Of a stretch of 44,102 nt of DNA, positions 7,505-15,974 are shown piece after piece. Source of the DNA: Kiritimatiellia bacterium (GTDB taxonomy: Bacteria; Verrucomicrobiota; Kiritimatiellia; CAIQIC01; Lenti-01); the NCBI GenBank assembly GCA_017527155.1, contig JAFXQI010000070.1:1-44102 (forward strand). The letters are read 5' to 3'. The notes beneath the pieces were generated by a model that saw nothing but the letters and a program-made list of their open reading frames with translations, had not been told where the DNA came from and did no database searches. The position numbers and the translations under genes were made by a program. Each line of letters starts with the position of its first letter. The first letter of the stretch is position 1.

Positions 7505-8356
7505 CTACTCCGGCAGGATGTCCCGGAGCCGCCCGGAGGATACCAGCCACGGCATGGCCCCCGCCGGCGCCCGTTCGTCCGCCAGCAGCCGGGCCACCTC
7601 CGCCCGCAGCGCCTCCTCCGGCATCCCGCCCGTGTTCAGGAAAATGCCCTGCACGCCGCAGCGCACGGCGAGGGCCATGTCGGAACGCATTTCGTTGCCG
7701 ACGAAGGCGGTCTCGCGCGGATCGAGCCCCTCCTCGCGCATCAGCCCGTCGAGGAACTCCCGCTGCGGCTTCATCATGCCGGCCTCCGACGAGATGCGGG
7801 GCGCGGGGAAGAACGCATCCAACCCGACCGCGCCGATTTCGGGCCGGGTGAACACGCCCTGGGCGTTGCTCAGCAGGTAGATGCGCTTTCCGCGCCGCAC
7901 GAGTTCGCGCAGCACGGGGAACGTGTCCGGGTACGGGCACAGCCGCTCGCGCGACAGGATGCGGAAGGCGTTCGCGGTGGCCGCCACCCAGTCGCCGTCC
8001 CGGAGCGCGTCCAGCGCGGCTTCCGGGTCGCGCGCATACAGCCGCCGCCATTCGCGGACCGGACGCCCCCCGACCGGCACCCCGCAGGACCGCGCGGGCG
8101 TCTCCAGCAGCAACCGCAGGAACACCCGCTCGATGCGGATTTCGGGATGCGCCCACCCCGACCGCCGCCGCGCCGCCTCCCGCTCCTCCGCGTCGAACCG
8201 CCAGAACGCATCCCGCAGGTCGCTTGGGTCGAAGAGGCACCCGTGCGCGCCGTGGAAATCCGCCATGAAGCGCCACAGGGCGGGCTTGTTCTCGTCGGTG
8301 CGGACATCGACGAGCGTTCCGTAGAAGTCGAAGACGTAGTTGGAGAATTCTCGCAT
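7505..8356 (-). CDS. HAD-superfamily hydrolase
   Basis: This 283-residue protein carries the four HAD motifs in order: nucleophile motif VFDFYGTLVDV near residue 8, motif II LLSNAQG, motif III Lys in MMKPQREF, and motif IV FVGNEMRSDMALA. The insert between motifs I and II is large and helical, as in C1-cap phosphatases such as phosphoglycolate phosphatase-like enzymes. The substrate is not predictable. The DFYGT variant keeps the nucleophile Asp and the acid/base position is Tyr instead of the usual Asp (DxD), which may affect catalysis. Start 8356 was chosen because the motif I strand starts a few residues later. It is expressed with or after the DUF3859 lipoprotein gene, which ends five bases upstream. 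Confidence 0.82.
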   Translation of the reverse strand: MREFSNYVFDFYGTLVDVRTDENKPALWRFMADFHGAHGCLFDPSDLRDAFWRFDAEEREAARRRSGWAHPEIRIERVFLRLLLETPARSCGVPVGGRPVREWRRLYARDPEAALDALRDGDWVAATANAFRILSRERLCPYPDTFPVLRELVRRGKRIYLLSNAQGVFTRPEIGAVGLDAFFPAPRISSEAGMMKPQREFLDGLMREEGLDPRETAFVGNEMRSDMALAVRCGVQGIFLNTGGMPEEALRAEVARLLADERAPAGAMPWLVSSGRLRDILPE

Positions 8357-8361
8357 GGGAC

Positions 8362-8916
8362 TCAGGGGGTTGGTTCCGGGGGCGGTTCCGTTCCAGGTGG
8401 CAGAACCTCGAACTGCTTGGCGCACAGCGCGATTCCGTCATGGATGATGACCATGCTATAGGTGCCATACAGCATCGGTTCGCCGGGTTCGAGGAGGTAG
8501 CCAATGACGGGGTTCGCCCGGGTTTCGGCGGCGGTGCGCCGGAAGTGCAGGCCTTGCGGCATGTGACGGCCATCCTCCGGCGGCAGGCCGACGACGAAAT
8601 CGATGGCGTCCGGATCGGGCTCCCCTTCGAGGCGGAACCGGAAGCCGAACGCCGTGCCTTCCGCGAACGGGATTTGCGTCGTGGTCCGGACATGCTCCTG
8701 CCCGGCGAGGCGCCACTCCCCGGCCGGTCCTTCCGAGCGGCCCGCGACGACCAGGTTCGTGTAGATGCCGTATTCCACGATTGTCGCCCGCACCTGGTCG
8801 GGCGGCGGTGTCGGCACCTCCAAACTCGCGCATGCACAAAGGAACAGGCTCGGCAACGCCGCCAACAGCGCCATCCGGCAAGCCAAACCATGCACTCTGC
8901 AAAACCTTCTGCCCAT
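8362..8916 (-). CDS. DUF3859-domain lipoprotein
   Basis: This 184-residue protein has a hydrophobic signal (MALLAALPSLFLCAC) with a lipobox-like LCAC, so it is likely a lipoprotein. The rest resembles DUF3859: it opens with TIVEYGIYTNL, has the FAEGTAFGFRF strand and DAIDFVVGLPPE, and ends YSMVIIHDGIALCAKQFEV. The function of the family is not known to me. The ATG at 8916 gives a short charged n-region (MGRRFCRVHG) before the hydrophobic core; a second ATG 14 codons later (MALLA) is an alternative start. It is divergent from the ferredoxin gene across 209 bases with no other gene. Confidence 0.68.
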   Translation of the reverse strand: MGRRFCRVHGLACRMALLAALPSLFLCACASLEVPTPPPDQVRATIVEYGIYTNLVVAGRSEGPAGEWRLAGQEHVRTTTQIPFAEGTAFGFRFRLEGEPDPDAIDFVVGLPPEDGRHMPQGLHFRRTAAETRANPVIGYLLEPGEPMLYGTYSMVIIHDGIALCAKQFEVLPPGTEPPPEPTP

Positions 8917-9090
8917 GGCATCCGCCCTTTCGTTCGATGTCGCAACCCTACCCGTCCCCCTGCCGCAAAGCAAGCTCCGCCTTCCGCGGCCTTGGCGTTC
9001 ATGTGCGGAAGCATGGCGCAAAACGGACGGAAACGCCTGTCTTTTCCGTAATCTCACTGCACCGCCGCGCCCCACCCCCGCGGGTTCGCG

Positions 9091-9119
9091 TGGACTTTCC
9101 GCGCCCGATGCGCTATACA
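9091..9119 (+). promoter_or_regulatory. Putative ferredoxin-operon promoter, leaderless geometry
   Basis: TGGACT, a 17-base spacer and TATACA are followed after six bases by the ATG at 9126. The predicted transcription start falls on or next to the start codon, and no Shine-Dalgarno is present. Confidence 0.55.
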
Positions 9120-9125
9120 GGGGGC

Positions 9126-9527
9126 ATGAAACTTCCCTTTTTCGCCCAACTCTTCAAGTCGCTGGCCCGGCCGCCCGCGACGAATCCCTTCCCGGCGCCG
9201 CACCTGCCGCCGTCCGTCACCGACTATCTCGACGACGTCCGCGCGGGCCAGGCCAAGCTGAATCCGCCGGTGCCCTTCCCGCCCGGCGGGCGCGGGCGCA
9301 TCGCGTACGACCCGGCGGCCTGCATCGGCTGCAAGCTGTGCATCAAGGTGTGCCCCGCGCACGCGATCGACTTCATCCCCGAGGCGAAGAAGATCCGCAT
9401 CTTCCGCGCCCAGTGCATCGCCTGCGGGCAGTGCACGGAAGTCTGCGCGAAGAAGTGCCTGTCGATGGACGGCGAATTCCTGCAAGCCGACACCGACCGC
9501 AATTCCCCGGCGCTGGTGGCGGAATGA
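9126..9527 (+). CDS. 2[4Fe-4S] ferredoxin, NuoI/EchF-like
   Basis: This 133-residue protein has an N-terminal segment typical of hydrogenase-linked NuoI-like subunits (MKLPFFAQLFKSL, then LPPSVTDYLDD). Two cluster motifs follow, CIGCKLCIKVCP and CIACGQCTEVCAKKC, near residues 65-107. The second motif has Ala where the final Pro is usual (VCAK), but all eight Cys are present. In relatives such a subunit passes electrons inside Ech-type membrane hydrogenases or complex I-like enzymes. No hydrogenase genes are adjacent, so here it may be a stand-alone carrier or part of a split complex. Its stop overlaps the TPR gene start (ATGA at 9524-9527). Confidence 0.85.
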   Translation: MKLPFFAQLFKSLARPPATNPFPAPHLPPSVTDYLDDVRAGQAKLNPPVPFPPGGRGRIAYDPAACIGCKLCIKVCPAHAIDFIPEAKKIRIFRAQCIACGQCTEVCAKKCLSMDGEFLQADTDRNSPALVAE

Positions 9528-11926
9528 GCGCCCGCCGAGCCTTTGCGGCCGCGGCGGTCCTCCTCGCGGCGGCGGCGGCGTGGGCCCCCGCGGCTCCGGC
9601 GCTGACGGCGTCCGAGCAGCTGGCCTTCGCGGACGGCATCTACACGCGCGGCCTCCACGAGAGCGCCGTCGGCGAGTACCTGGCCCTCCTGCGCGACTTC
9701 CCGGACGCCCCGGAAGCGGCGGCGGCCCTCTTCCGCACCGGCGAATGCTACCGCCAGCTCGGCAACGCCCAGGGCGCCGAGCGCTTCTACCGCCGCGTCG
9801 CCGCCGAGCATCCCGGCACGCCCCTCGCCGACCGCGCCGAACTCCGCCGCGCCGAGCTGGAGATCGACGCCGGCAAGCCCGCCGACGCCGCCGACCGCCT
9901 CCGCGCCCTCCGCACGCGCGACCGCTCCGCCGACCTCTCCCCCGCGCTGGAGCCCGACACCGCCGCCGCGGCCGCCTACGAACTCGGCCGCGCCCTCCGC
10001 GACGCGGGCGACGCCGACGCCGCGCAGGCCGCCTGGGAGGAACTCCTCGCGACGGGCGCCGACTCGGCCTACCTCGGCTTCGCGGCCCTCGACCTGGCCA
10101 CCCTCCGCGCCGATTCCGCGGCCCACGCCGACCGCATCCCCGGCTGGTACGCCACCGCCGCCGAGAAGGCGGCCACCCCCGGCGCCAAGGCCGAAGCCCT
10201 CTACCGCTGGGGCGAATGGTCCTTCAAGCGCGGCGACCACGCCGCCGCCGCCGACACCCTCCGCGCCCTGCGCACCGAAGCCCCGTCCAGCCGCCGCGCC
10301 CGCGAGTCCGCGCTCCTCCTCGGCTGGTCCCTCTACTACCTCGACCGCGCCCCCGAGGCCCTCGACCTCGCCGACGAAGCCGAATCCGCGGCCCCCTCCG
10401 CCCCGGCCGCCGCCTCCGCCGCCTACCTCCGCGCCGCCGCCCTCCGCCGCATGAACCGCGACGGCGAGGCGCTGCTGGGCTTCTCCGCCGTCCTGCGCGA
10501 CTACCCCGGGACCCCCTTCGCGGGCCGCGCCGCCTACGAAGTCATGGCGACCCACTTCAAGCGCGGCGACCACGCCCAGGTCCTCGCCGCGGCGCCCGCC
10601 CGTCCCGAACCCGCGCAGGAGGCCGACGTCCTGTGGATGCGCGCCGAATCCGAGCGCGCCCTCGCCCGCCCCGCCGACGCCCGCACCCACTACGCCGCCC
10701 TCGCCGAGAGCCACCCCCGCTCCCCGCACGCCCCCGACGCCCTCCGCCGGCTCGGCGACATCGAGCGCGACGCCGGCCGCGACGCCGAAGCCGCCGCCTG
10801 GTACCTGCGCGCCGCCGACGCCCAATCCGATCCCGCCCAATCCGCCTCCTCCCTCGAAGCCGCGGCCCTCTGCCTCCAGCGCGCCGGCGACGCCGAAGGC
10901 GCCCTCGCCGCCTGGGACCGCCTCGTCGCCCCCGCCGCGGGCGCCCCCGACCTCGCCGCCGCCCGCCTCCACCGCGCCCTGGCCCTCCTCGAACTCGGAC
11001 GCGACGGCGACGCCCGCGCCGCCTTCGACGCCCTCCTGGCCGACGCCCCCCACGGCCCCGCCGCCGCCCAGGCCCTCTACTGGCGCGGAACCTTCCTCGC
11101 CCGCGACGCCGCCTGGCCCGACGCCGAGACCGCCTTCCGCGCCGTCCTCGCCGAACCCGCCGACCCCGACACCGCCTCCCGCGCCCGCGCCGGACTCGTC
11201 CAAGCCCTCCAGCGCCAGGACCGCATGGACGAAGCCGCCGACCAGACCGAGCCCCTCCTGGCCGACCCCGCCTTCATCGCCGAAAACCCCGCCCTCGTCG
11301 AGTGGCTCCTCAAACTCCGCACCGACCAGGGCCAGACCACCCGCGCCCTGCGCGCCGCCCGCGAACTCGCCGAGAACGCCCCCACCGACGCCTGGCGCCA
11401 GATCGCCTGGTACTGGACCGGCGTCTGCCGCGACCGCACCGGCGACACCGCCGCCGCGGCCGAAGCCTACGAGCGCGCCGTCGCCCTGCCCGCCACCACC
11501 CGGCAGGGGACCGAATCCCTCCTCGCGCTGGCCGACCTCGACCGCGACGCCGGCCGCTACGACCTCGCCCTCTCCCGCTACACCGCCGCCGCCGAGCAGG
11601 CCCGCGACGACGACGCCCTCGACCTGCGCACCCGCGCCTACTTCGGCATCGGCGAGACCGAAGAAGCCGCCGGCCGCCCCTCCGAAGCCGCCCGCCGCTA
11701 CCGCATCGTTTCCGTCCTCTTCGACGACCCCGAACTCTCCCCACGCGCCCTCTTCCGCGCCGGCCTCCTCTACCGCCAGGTCGCCCGTCCCGACGAAGCC
11801 GCCCAGGCCTTCGCCGAACTCACCACCCGCTACCCCGAATCCCCCTACGCCCTCCAGGCCGCCGGAATCGACTCCCCCGCCGCCCCCGCCACCCCTTCCG
11901 CCCCCGCCGAGGACCCCGCCCCGTGA
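9524..11926 (+). CDS. Secreted TPR-repeat protein
   Basis: This 800-residue protein has a clear signal peptide (Ala-rich core, cleavage near WAPAAPA) and then almost continuous helical tetratricopeptide repeats. Examples are FADGIYTRGLHESAVGEYLA, AAALFRTGECYRQLGNAQGA, ALYRWGEWSFKRGDHAAAAD, ALYWRGTFLARDAAWPDAE and RALFRAGLLYRQVARPDEAA. The pattern resembles YbgF/CpoB and BamD-like periplasmic scaffolds, but it is much longer. A short Pro/Ala tail ends the protein. It is probably periplasmic or envelope-bound and mediates protein contacts; no enzyme motif is seen. Start ATG at 9524 overlaps the ferredoxin stop, and its own stop overlaps the next GTG start, so five genes from 9126 to 14248 appear translationally coupled. 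Codons become strongly C-ending after the first few hundred bases. Confidence 0.8.
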   Translation: MSARRAFAAAAVLLAAAAAWAPAAPALTASEQLAFADGIYTRGLHESAVGEYLALLRDFPDAPEAAAALFRTGECYRQLGNAQGAERFYRRVAAEHPGTPLADRAELRRAELEIDAGKPADAADRLRALRTRDRSADLSPALEPDTAAAAAYELGRALRDAGDADAAQAAWEELLATGADSAYLGFAALDLATLRADSAAHADRIPGWYATAAEKAATPGAKAEALYRWGEWSFKRGDHAAAADTLRALRTEAPSSRRARESALLLGWSLYYLDRAPEALDLADEAESAAPSAPAAASAAYLRAAALRRMNRDGEALLGFSAVLRDYPGTPFAGRAAYEVMATHFKRGDHAQVLAAAPARPEPAQEADVLWMRAESERALARPADARTHYAALAESHPRSPHAPDALRRLGDIERDAGRDAEAAAWYLRAADAQSDPAQSASSLEAAALCLQRAGDAEGALAAWDRLVAPAAGAPDLAAARLHRALALLELGRDGDARAAFDALLADAPHGPAAAQALYWRGTFLARDAAWPDAETAFRAVLAEPADPDTASRARAGLVQALQRQDRMDEAADQTEPLLADPAFIAENPALVEWLLKLRTDQGQTTRALRAARELAENAPTDAWRQIAWYWTGVCRDRTGDTAAAAEAYERAVALPATTRQGTESLLALADLDRDAGRYDLALSRYTAAAEQARDDDALDLRTRAYFGIGETEEAAGRPSEAARRYRIVSVLFDDPELSPRALFRAGLLYRQVARPDEAAQAFAELTTRYPESPYALQAAGIDSPAAPATPSAPAEDPAP

Positions 11927-12516
11927 TCGCCGAATGGAACATCCGCGCCTGCTCCGCCCAGTGCGCCGCCTGCCACCGTCCCTTCGACGACGGCGAGCGC
12001 CTGACCTCCCGCCTCCTCTTCACCCCCGAAGGCTACCTCCGCGAAGACTACTGCCGCGCCTGCTGGCCCAACCGCCCCGACCCCGACACCGGCCTTTCCG
12101 ACTGGTCCGCCGTATGGCACGCCCCCGCGCCCCCGCCTCCCGAGCCCCTCAAGAAAGAGACCGCCGAGTCCCTCCTGCGCGAACTCATGGAGACCGACCA
12201 GACCGACCAGCGCAACGCCATCTTCATCCTGGCCGTCATGCTCGAACGCCGCCGCATCCTCGTCGAAAAAGACATCCAGACCCTCCCCGACGGCACCCGC
12301 GTCCGCATCTACGAACACAAAAAAACCGGCGAATCCTTCGTCATCCCCGACCCCCAGCTCAAGCTCGCCGAAATCGCCACCGTCGAACTCGAAGTCATGT
12401 CCCTCCTCGGCATCCCCCCTCCCGGCACCAAACCGCCCCCCCAGTCCCCCTCGTCCCCCCAACCATCAAACCATCAAACCATCGAACCATCAAACCATTC
12501 CGAGGCCCCCAAATGA
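11923..12516 (+). CDS. Cys-pair (zinc-binding-like) conserved hypothetical protein
   Basis: This 197-residue protein has two Cys pairs near the N-terminus (CAAC in SAQCAACHRPF and CRAC in DYCRACWPN, plus an earlier Cys), forming a probable zinc site. A conserved-looking C-terminal half follows: RNAIFILAVMLERRRILVEK, RVRIYEHKKTGESFVIPDP and LAEIATVELEVMSLLG. I recall similar proteins annotated as hypothetical in Planctomycetes and Verrucomicrobia; this is from memory and no search was run. The GTG start at 11923 overlaps the TPR stop. The last 25 residues (PQPSNHQTIEPSNH) derive from a short tandem DNA repeat and are probably unstructured. Its position just ahead of psuG may be chance or co-regulation. 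Confidence 0.65.
   Translation: MIAEWNIRACSAQCAACHRPFDDGERLTSRLLFTPEGYLREDYCRACWPNRPDPDTGLSDWSAVWHAPAPPPPEPLKKETAESLLRELMETDQTDQRNAIFILAVMLERRRILVEKDIQTLPDGTRVRIYEHKKTGESFVIPDPQLKLAEIATVELEVMSLLGIPPPGTKPPPQSPSSPQPSNHQTIEPSNHSEAPK
12458..12498. repeat. Short tandem repeat (AACCATC-type) inside a C-terminus
   Basis: The units AACCATCA, AACCATCA, AACCATCG, AACCATCA and AACCATTC follow one another and encode NHQTIEPSNH. The slip-prone tract ends just before the psuG start, so copy-number change could alter the tail of the upstream protein. Confidence 0.7.
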
Positions 12517-13439
12517 AGCAACCCCCTCCCGACTCCTCCCTCCTCCGCATCCTCCCCGAGATCCGCGACGCCCTGGCCGCGGGCCGCCCCGTCGTCGCCC
12601 TCGAATCCACCATCATCTCCCACGGCATGCCCTATCCCGAGAACCTCGCCTTCGCGGCCGAAGTCGAGAACGTCATCCGCGCCGCGGGCGCCGTACCCGC
12701 GACCCTGGCCGTCATCGACGGCCGCTGCCAGGTCGGCTGCGGCCCCGACGAACTCGCCATCCTGGCGCGCGGCGAAAACATCGCCAAGGTCTCCCGGCGC
12801 GACCTGCCCGTACTGGCCGCGCGCCGCCAGACCGGGGCCACCACCGTCGCCGCCACCATGATCATCGCGGCGATGGCGGGAATCAAGGTCTTCGCGACCG
12901 GCGGCATCGGCGGCGTCCACCGCCACGGCGAAAGCACCATGGACATCTCCGCCGACCTCCAGGAACTCGCGCACACCCCGGTGGCCGTCGTCTGCGCCGG
13001 ATGCAAATCCATCCTCGACATCGGCCGCACCCTCGAATACCTCGAAACCTTCGGCGTCCCCGTCCTCTGCATGGGCTCCACCCACTTCCCGGCCTTCTAC
13101 TGCAAAGAAAGCGGCTACGAAGCCGACACCGCCTGCCCGACCCCGGCCGACGCCGCCTCCATCATCCGCGCCAAATGGGACCTCGGCCTCGGCGGCGGCG
13201 TCCTCGTCGCCAACCCCATCCCCGACCAGTACGCCATGGACCCCGCCCGCATGAACGCCGTCATCGAGCAAGCCCTTGCGGAGGCCGACCGCCGCCACAT
13301 CCACGGCAAAGCCATCACCCCCTTCCTCCTCGCCTGGATCAAAGACGCCACCGGCGGCGACTCCCTCGCCTCCAACATCCAACTCGCCTACCACAACGCC
13401 CGCACCGCCGCCCAAATCGCCGTCGAACTCTGCAAATGA
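12513..13439 (+). CDS. psuG: Pseudouridine-5'-phosphate glycosidase
   Basis: This 308-residue protein spans the whole family. It shows VALESTIISHGMPYPEN near residue 30, VIDGRCQVG, KVSRRDLPVLAARRQTGATT, VFATGGIGGVHRHGE, STHFPAFYCKESG, LGGGVLVANPIP, and the C-terminal GKAITPFLLAWIKDATGGDS and NIQLAYHNARTAAQIA. The enzyme reversibly splits pseudouridine 5'-phosphate into uracil and ribose 5-phosphate, letting the cell recycle pseudouridine from RNA breakdown. The usual partner kinase PsuK is not adjacent; the upstream Cys-pair protein and downstream PLD protein are unrelated to the pathway as far as known. ATG at 12513 overlaps the previous stop (ATGA). Confidence 0.93.
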   Translation: MKQPPPDSSLLRILPEIRDALAAGRPVVALESTIISHGMPYPENLAFAAEVENVIRAAGAVPATLAVIDGRCQVGCGPDELAILARGENIAKVSRRDLPVLAARRQTGATTVAATMIIAAMAGIKVFATGGIGGVHRHGESTMDISADLQELAHTPVAVVCAGCKSILDIGRTLEYLETFGVPVLCMGSTHFPAFYCKESGYEADTACPTPADAASIIRAKWDLGLGGGVLVANPIPDQYAMDPARMNAVIEQALAEADRRHIHGKAITPFLLAWIKDATGGDSLASNIQLAYHNARTAAQIAVELCK

Positions 13440-14248
13440 AGCCCCTCCCCACCCTCGCCGCCGCCGCTCTCGCCGCCCTCTGCCTCCTCGCCGCCCCCCG
13501 GGGGGCTCGGGGGGCAGAGCCCCCCGTCGCTCGTGAAACCCTCCCCACCCCCTCCACCTTCCTCCACGACGTCGCCTGGACCCCCAACCCACCCCCCGCC
13601 ACCGACGGCACCCTCTCCCTCACCCTCGGCGACGACCCCGAAACCATCCGCTACTTCGAAGTCCCCCGCACCGAATGGGAAGCCTTCAAGACCGCCGACT
13701 CCCCCGGCTCCTTTTACGCCAAGAACATCCGCCAAGCCTACGAACGCCAATATGGCGCCTCCCGCGAAGAAAAATTCGACACCCCGATTCCCGTCCAGAC
13801 CCACATCGACGCCCTCTGCGCCTTCAACGAAGAATGCGAACCCGTGGTCCTCGAAGCCATCGAGAACGCCCACACCTCCATCTACATCGCCTGTTACGCC
13901 TTCACCCGCACCCGCATCGCCCGGGCCCTCCTCGACGCCCATTCCCGCGGCGTCCGCATCGCCGTCAAGATGGACACCCGCCAAGCCGAACACCCCGGCG
14001 CCCAGCGCATCCTCGCCCTTTTCCGCGAAGCCGGCATCCCGGTGACCCTCATCTACACCACCGGCGAATACTCCGCCATGCACAACAAATTCATGATCTT
14101 CGACATGACGCAGGTCGTGACCGGCAGCTACAACTACACCACCCAGGCCCAAGTCTCCAACTGGGAAAACCTCATCTGGCTCCGCTCCCCCTCCATGGCC
14201 GAACAATACAAACAAGCCTGGGACGCCATCGTCTCCGACGCTCCCTGA
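13436..14248 (+). CDS. Secreted phospholipase D-like nuclease with a KTSC-like domain
   Basis: This 270-residue protein has a signal peptide (MKPLPTLAAAALAALCLLAA), a KTSC-like segment at about residues 70-106 (IRYFEVPRTEW and SPGSFYAKNIRQAYE), and then a single PLD/Nuc domain. The HKD motif is H216, K218 and D223 in MHNKFMIFD, followed by VVTGSYNYT. Single-HKD proteins such as Nuc act as dimers and cut DNA or RNA without metal. The KTSC domain is usually found in small proteins or fused to nucleases or DNA-processing proteins. The protein is predicted to be exported, so it may degrade extracellular or periplasmic nucleic acid. That fits its place after psuG, which handles nucleoside products, but the link is speculative. 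The ATG overlaps the psuG stop. Confidence 0.82.
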   Translation: MKPLPTLAAAALAALCLLAAPRGARGAEPPVARETLPTPSTFLHDVAWTPNPPPATDGTLSLTLGDDPETIRYFEVPRTEWEAFKTADSPGSFYAKNIRQAYERQYGASREEKFDTPIPVQTHIDALCAFNEECEPVVLEAIENAHTSIYIACYAFTRTRIARALLDAHSRGVRIAVKMDTRQAEHPGAQRILALFREAGIPVTLIYTTGEYSAMHNKFMIFDMTQVVTGSYNYTTQAQVSNWENLIWLRSPSMAEQYKQAWDAIVSDAP

Positions 14249-14272
14249 TCTCCCGCTCCCCCGACCCCGCCC

Positions 14273-14839
14273 ATGCCGCCGCCCCCCGACAACCCCGACC
14301 CCGCCGACACCGGACCGGACGACATCGCGCTGATGGAACGCATCCGCGGCGGGGACGAGCGGGCCTTCGCCCTCCTCGTCGAACGCTACCAGCGCCCCCT
14401 CCTGAACTTTTTCGCCCGCATGGGCGCTTCCAACCATGACGACGACCTCGCGCAGGAAACCTTCGTGCGGTTGTGGAAGTACCGGATGAAATACCAGCCG
14501 ACAGCCAAGTTCACCACGTTCCTCTACACGCTGGCCCGCCATGCCTGGCTCGACCACGCGCGCCGCCAGGGACGCTTCGCCGGTTTCTTCGCCCGCTACG
14601 CCGAGGAAGTCCCCACCAGCACCGACGGCGGTCTCCGCGCCCTCCGCAAGGACATGGACATCCAGACCGCCCTCGACGCCCTCCCCCTCCGCCAGCGCGA
14701 AGTCCTCGTCCTCGCCGTCCACCAGGGCCAGACCTACGAAGAAATCGCCCGCGAACTCTCCATCCCCGTCGGCACCGTCAAATCCCGCGTCTTCAACGCG
14801 CTGGCCTCCCTCCAGGAGCGTTTCCGCCATGAACCCTGA
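14273..14839 (+). CDS. ECF-family RNA polymerase sigma factor
   Basis: This 188-residue protein contains sigma region 2 (FALLVERYQRPLLNFFARMG, HDDDLAQETFVRLWKYR and TFLYTLARHAWLDHAR) and region 4 (LDALPLRQREVLVLAVHQG, TYEEIARELSIPVGTVKSRV). It lacks regions 1 and 3, as expected for an extracytoplasmic-function sigma factor. Its last codons overlap the start of a membrane-anchored protein gene, the usual place for a cognate anti-sigma factor. No obvious Shine-Dalgarno is seen before the ATG, and the PLD gene ends 24 bases upstream. Targets are unknown. Confidence 0.9.
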   Translation: MPPPPDNPDPADTGPDDIALMERIRGGDERAFALLVERYQRPLLNFFARMGASNHDDDLAQETFVRLWKYRMKYQPTAKFTTFLYTLARHAWLDHARRQGRFAGFFARYAEEVPTSTDGGLRALRKDMDIQTALDALPLRQREVLVLAVHQGQTYEEIARELSIPVGTVKSRVFNALASLQERFRHEP

Positions 14840-15617
14840 CTTCCGCCGCTTCCTCCGCGAAAACCCCGACCGCCTCCGCGACCACCCCGCCGACGGCGCC
14901 CTCTTCGCCGGCCTCCTCCGCCGCCTCCGCGCCATGCCCCGCCCCGAACCCCGGGACGACTTCGCCGCGCGCGTCATGGAGCGCCTCCGGCGCGAAGAAG
15001 CGGCCGCGGCCGCGGCCCGCCGCCACCGTCCCCTCCGTTGGGCCGCCCGGATCGCCGCCGCCGCCGCCATCGCCCTCCTGTGTGCCGCCGGACTCCGCCC
15101 CTGGCTCCGTGCGCCGGACGGACCCGCCGCCGACCGCCTCGCCCGCACCGCCGCCGCCTGCGACCTCATCCTGTCCGAACAAGGCACCGATGGCGCCTGG
15201 CGGGCCGCGGTCCCCGCGCAGGACGGCGCCCTCAGCGCCATCGCCCTGCTGGCTCTCGTCCGAAACGACCCCGATCCCCTGGCCGGCCCCCGCGCGGAAG
15301 CCGTCCGGGGCGGCATGGACCACCTGGTGGCCCTCCAGGCCCGTCCGCAGGGGGCCGGGGACGGCGGAACGGACCTGGGCCGCTCCTCGCGCTATCTCGT
15401 CTCCATGGCCCTGCGCAGCGGCGCCGCCCTCCCCGGTGCGCCCGCCGCATGGAAAACCGCCGCCGACCGCGCGGCCGCCGATGCCCCACCCTCCGCGGAA
15501 ACGGCGCGCCTGAACCGCCTCCTCGCCCATTCCGCGACCATGCCCGAAGCCTGGAAACTCTCCGGCGGCCCCGTCCTCGCCGCCTCCCTCGAACTCCTGC
15601 AACCCCGCACCCTCTGA
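14829..15617 (+). CDS. Single-pass membrane protein, candidate anti-sigma factor
   Basis: This 262-residue protein has a cytosolic Arg-rich N-terminus (residues 1-65, MERLRREEAAAAAARRHRP) and one transmembrane helix (AARIAAAAAIALLCAAGL). The outer domain contains ACDLILSEQGTDGAWRAAVP and GGMDHLVALQARP. Those phrases resemble the alpha/alpha-toroid repeats of prenyltransferase or terpene-cyclase-like and alpha-2-macroglobulin complement domains (QxxDGxW). The topology and the 11-base overlap with the sigma gene suggest an anti-sigma or sensor role. No zinc-anti-sigma HxxxCxxC motif is present, so the class is uncertain. Confidence 0.6.
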   Translation: MNPDFRRFLRENPDRLRDHPADGALFAGLLRRLRAMPRPEPRDDFAARVMERLRREEAAAAAARRHRPLRWAARIAAAAAIALLCAAGLRPWLRAPDGPAADRLARTAAACDLILSEQGTDGAWRAAVPAQDGALSAIALLALVRNDPDPLAGPRAEAVRGGMDHLVALQARPQGAGDGGTDLGRSSRYLVSMALRSGAALPGAPAAWKTAADRAAADAPPSAETARLNRLLAHSATMPEAWKLSGGPVLAASLELLQPRTL

Positions 15618-15974
15618 TCCCGCCGGGGAGCCGCGCGGAGAGACTCCGCCTGCTCCGATTCCCTTCGCGGCCGCTTCGGGATATTGCACCCTCCGGCATG
15701 GAGTTTCGCATTCGGTGCCTCCCCCCAGTCCGACGCGCCCGGAGGACTCGCCCCGCCATGGGCCCATGCCACGGGGCGGCCGCACCATTTCGCGAACCGC
15801 CCTGGAGCGGGTTAAGTTATTCTGTGGCCCCCAGACGTTTCCCCACCACAAGGTCGCGCGGAAGCGCGACCCTCCCGATGCGCTCTCCACGGGGAGGGAC
15901 GCGCTTCTGCGCGTCCGCAGTGGGAACTGGCTGGTGAGACAACAGCTTGCGTCCGCACCATTTCGCGAATCGCC
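15618..15974. other. Convergent intergenic gap with REP-like repeat
   Basis: No gene is supported between these convergent genes. The only structure seen is the full GGTCGCGC repeat at 15852-15916. The phrase CCATTTCGCGAA(C/T)CGCCCT also occurs twice (near 15785 and 15958). Confidence 0.55.
15852..15916. repeat. REP-like repeat, most complete copy
   Basis: The left hairpin is GGTCGCGC-GGAA-GCGCGACC and the right one is GGACGCGC-TTCT-GCGCGTCC; both stems are perfect 8-mers. Between them CCCTCCC and GGGAGGG can pair around GATGCGCTCTCCACG, so the unit can fold as a three-arm structure. Confidence 0.8.

Noticed and set aside
12458-12498. The AACCATC repeats as a possible regulatory iteron before psuG.
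   Set aside because: They lie inside the upstream coding frame and read as a plausible disordered tail. Slippage tract is the simpler view.
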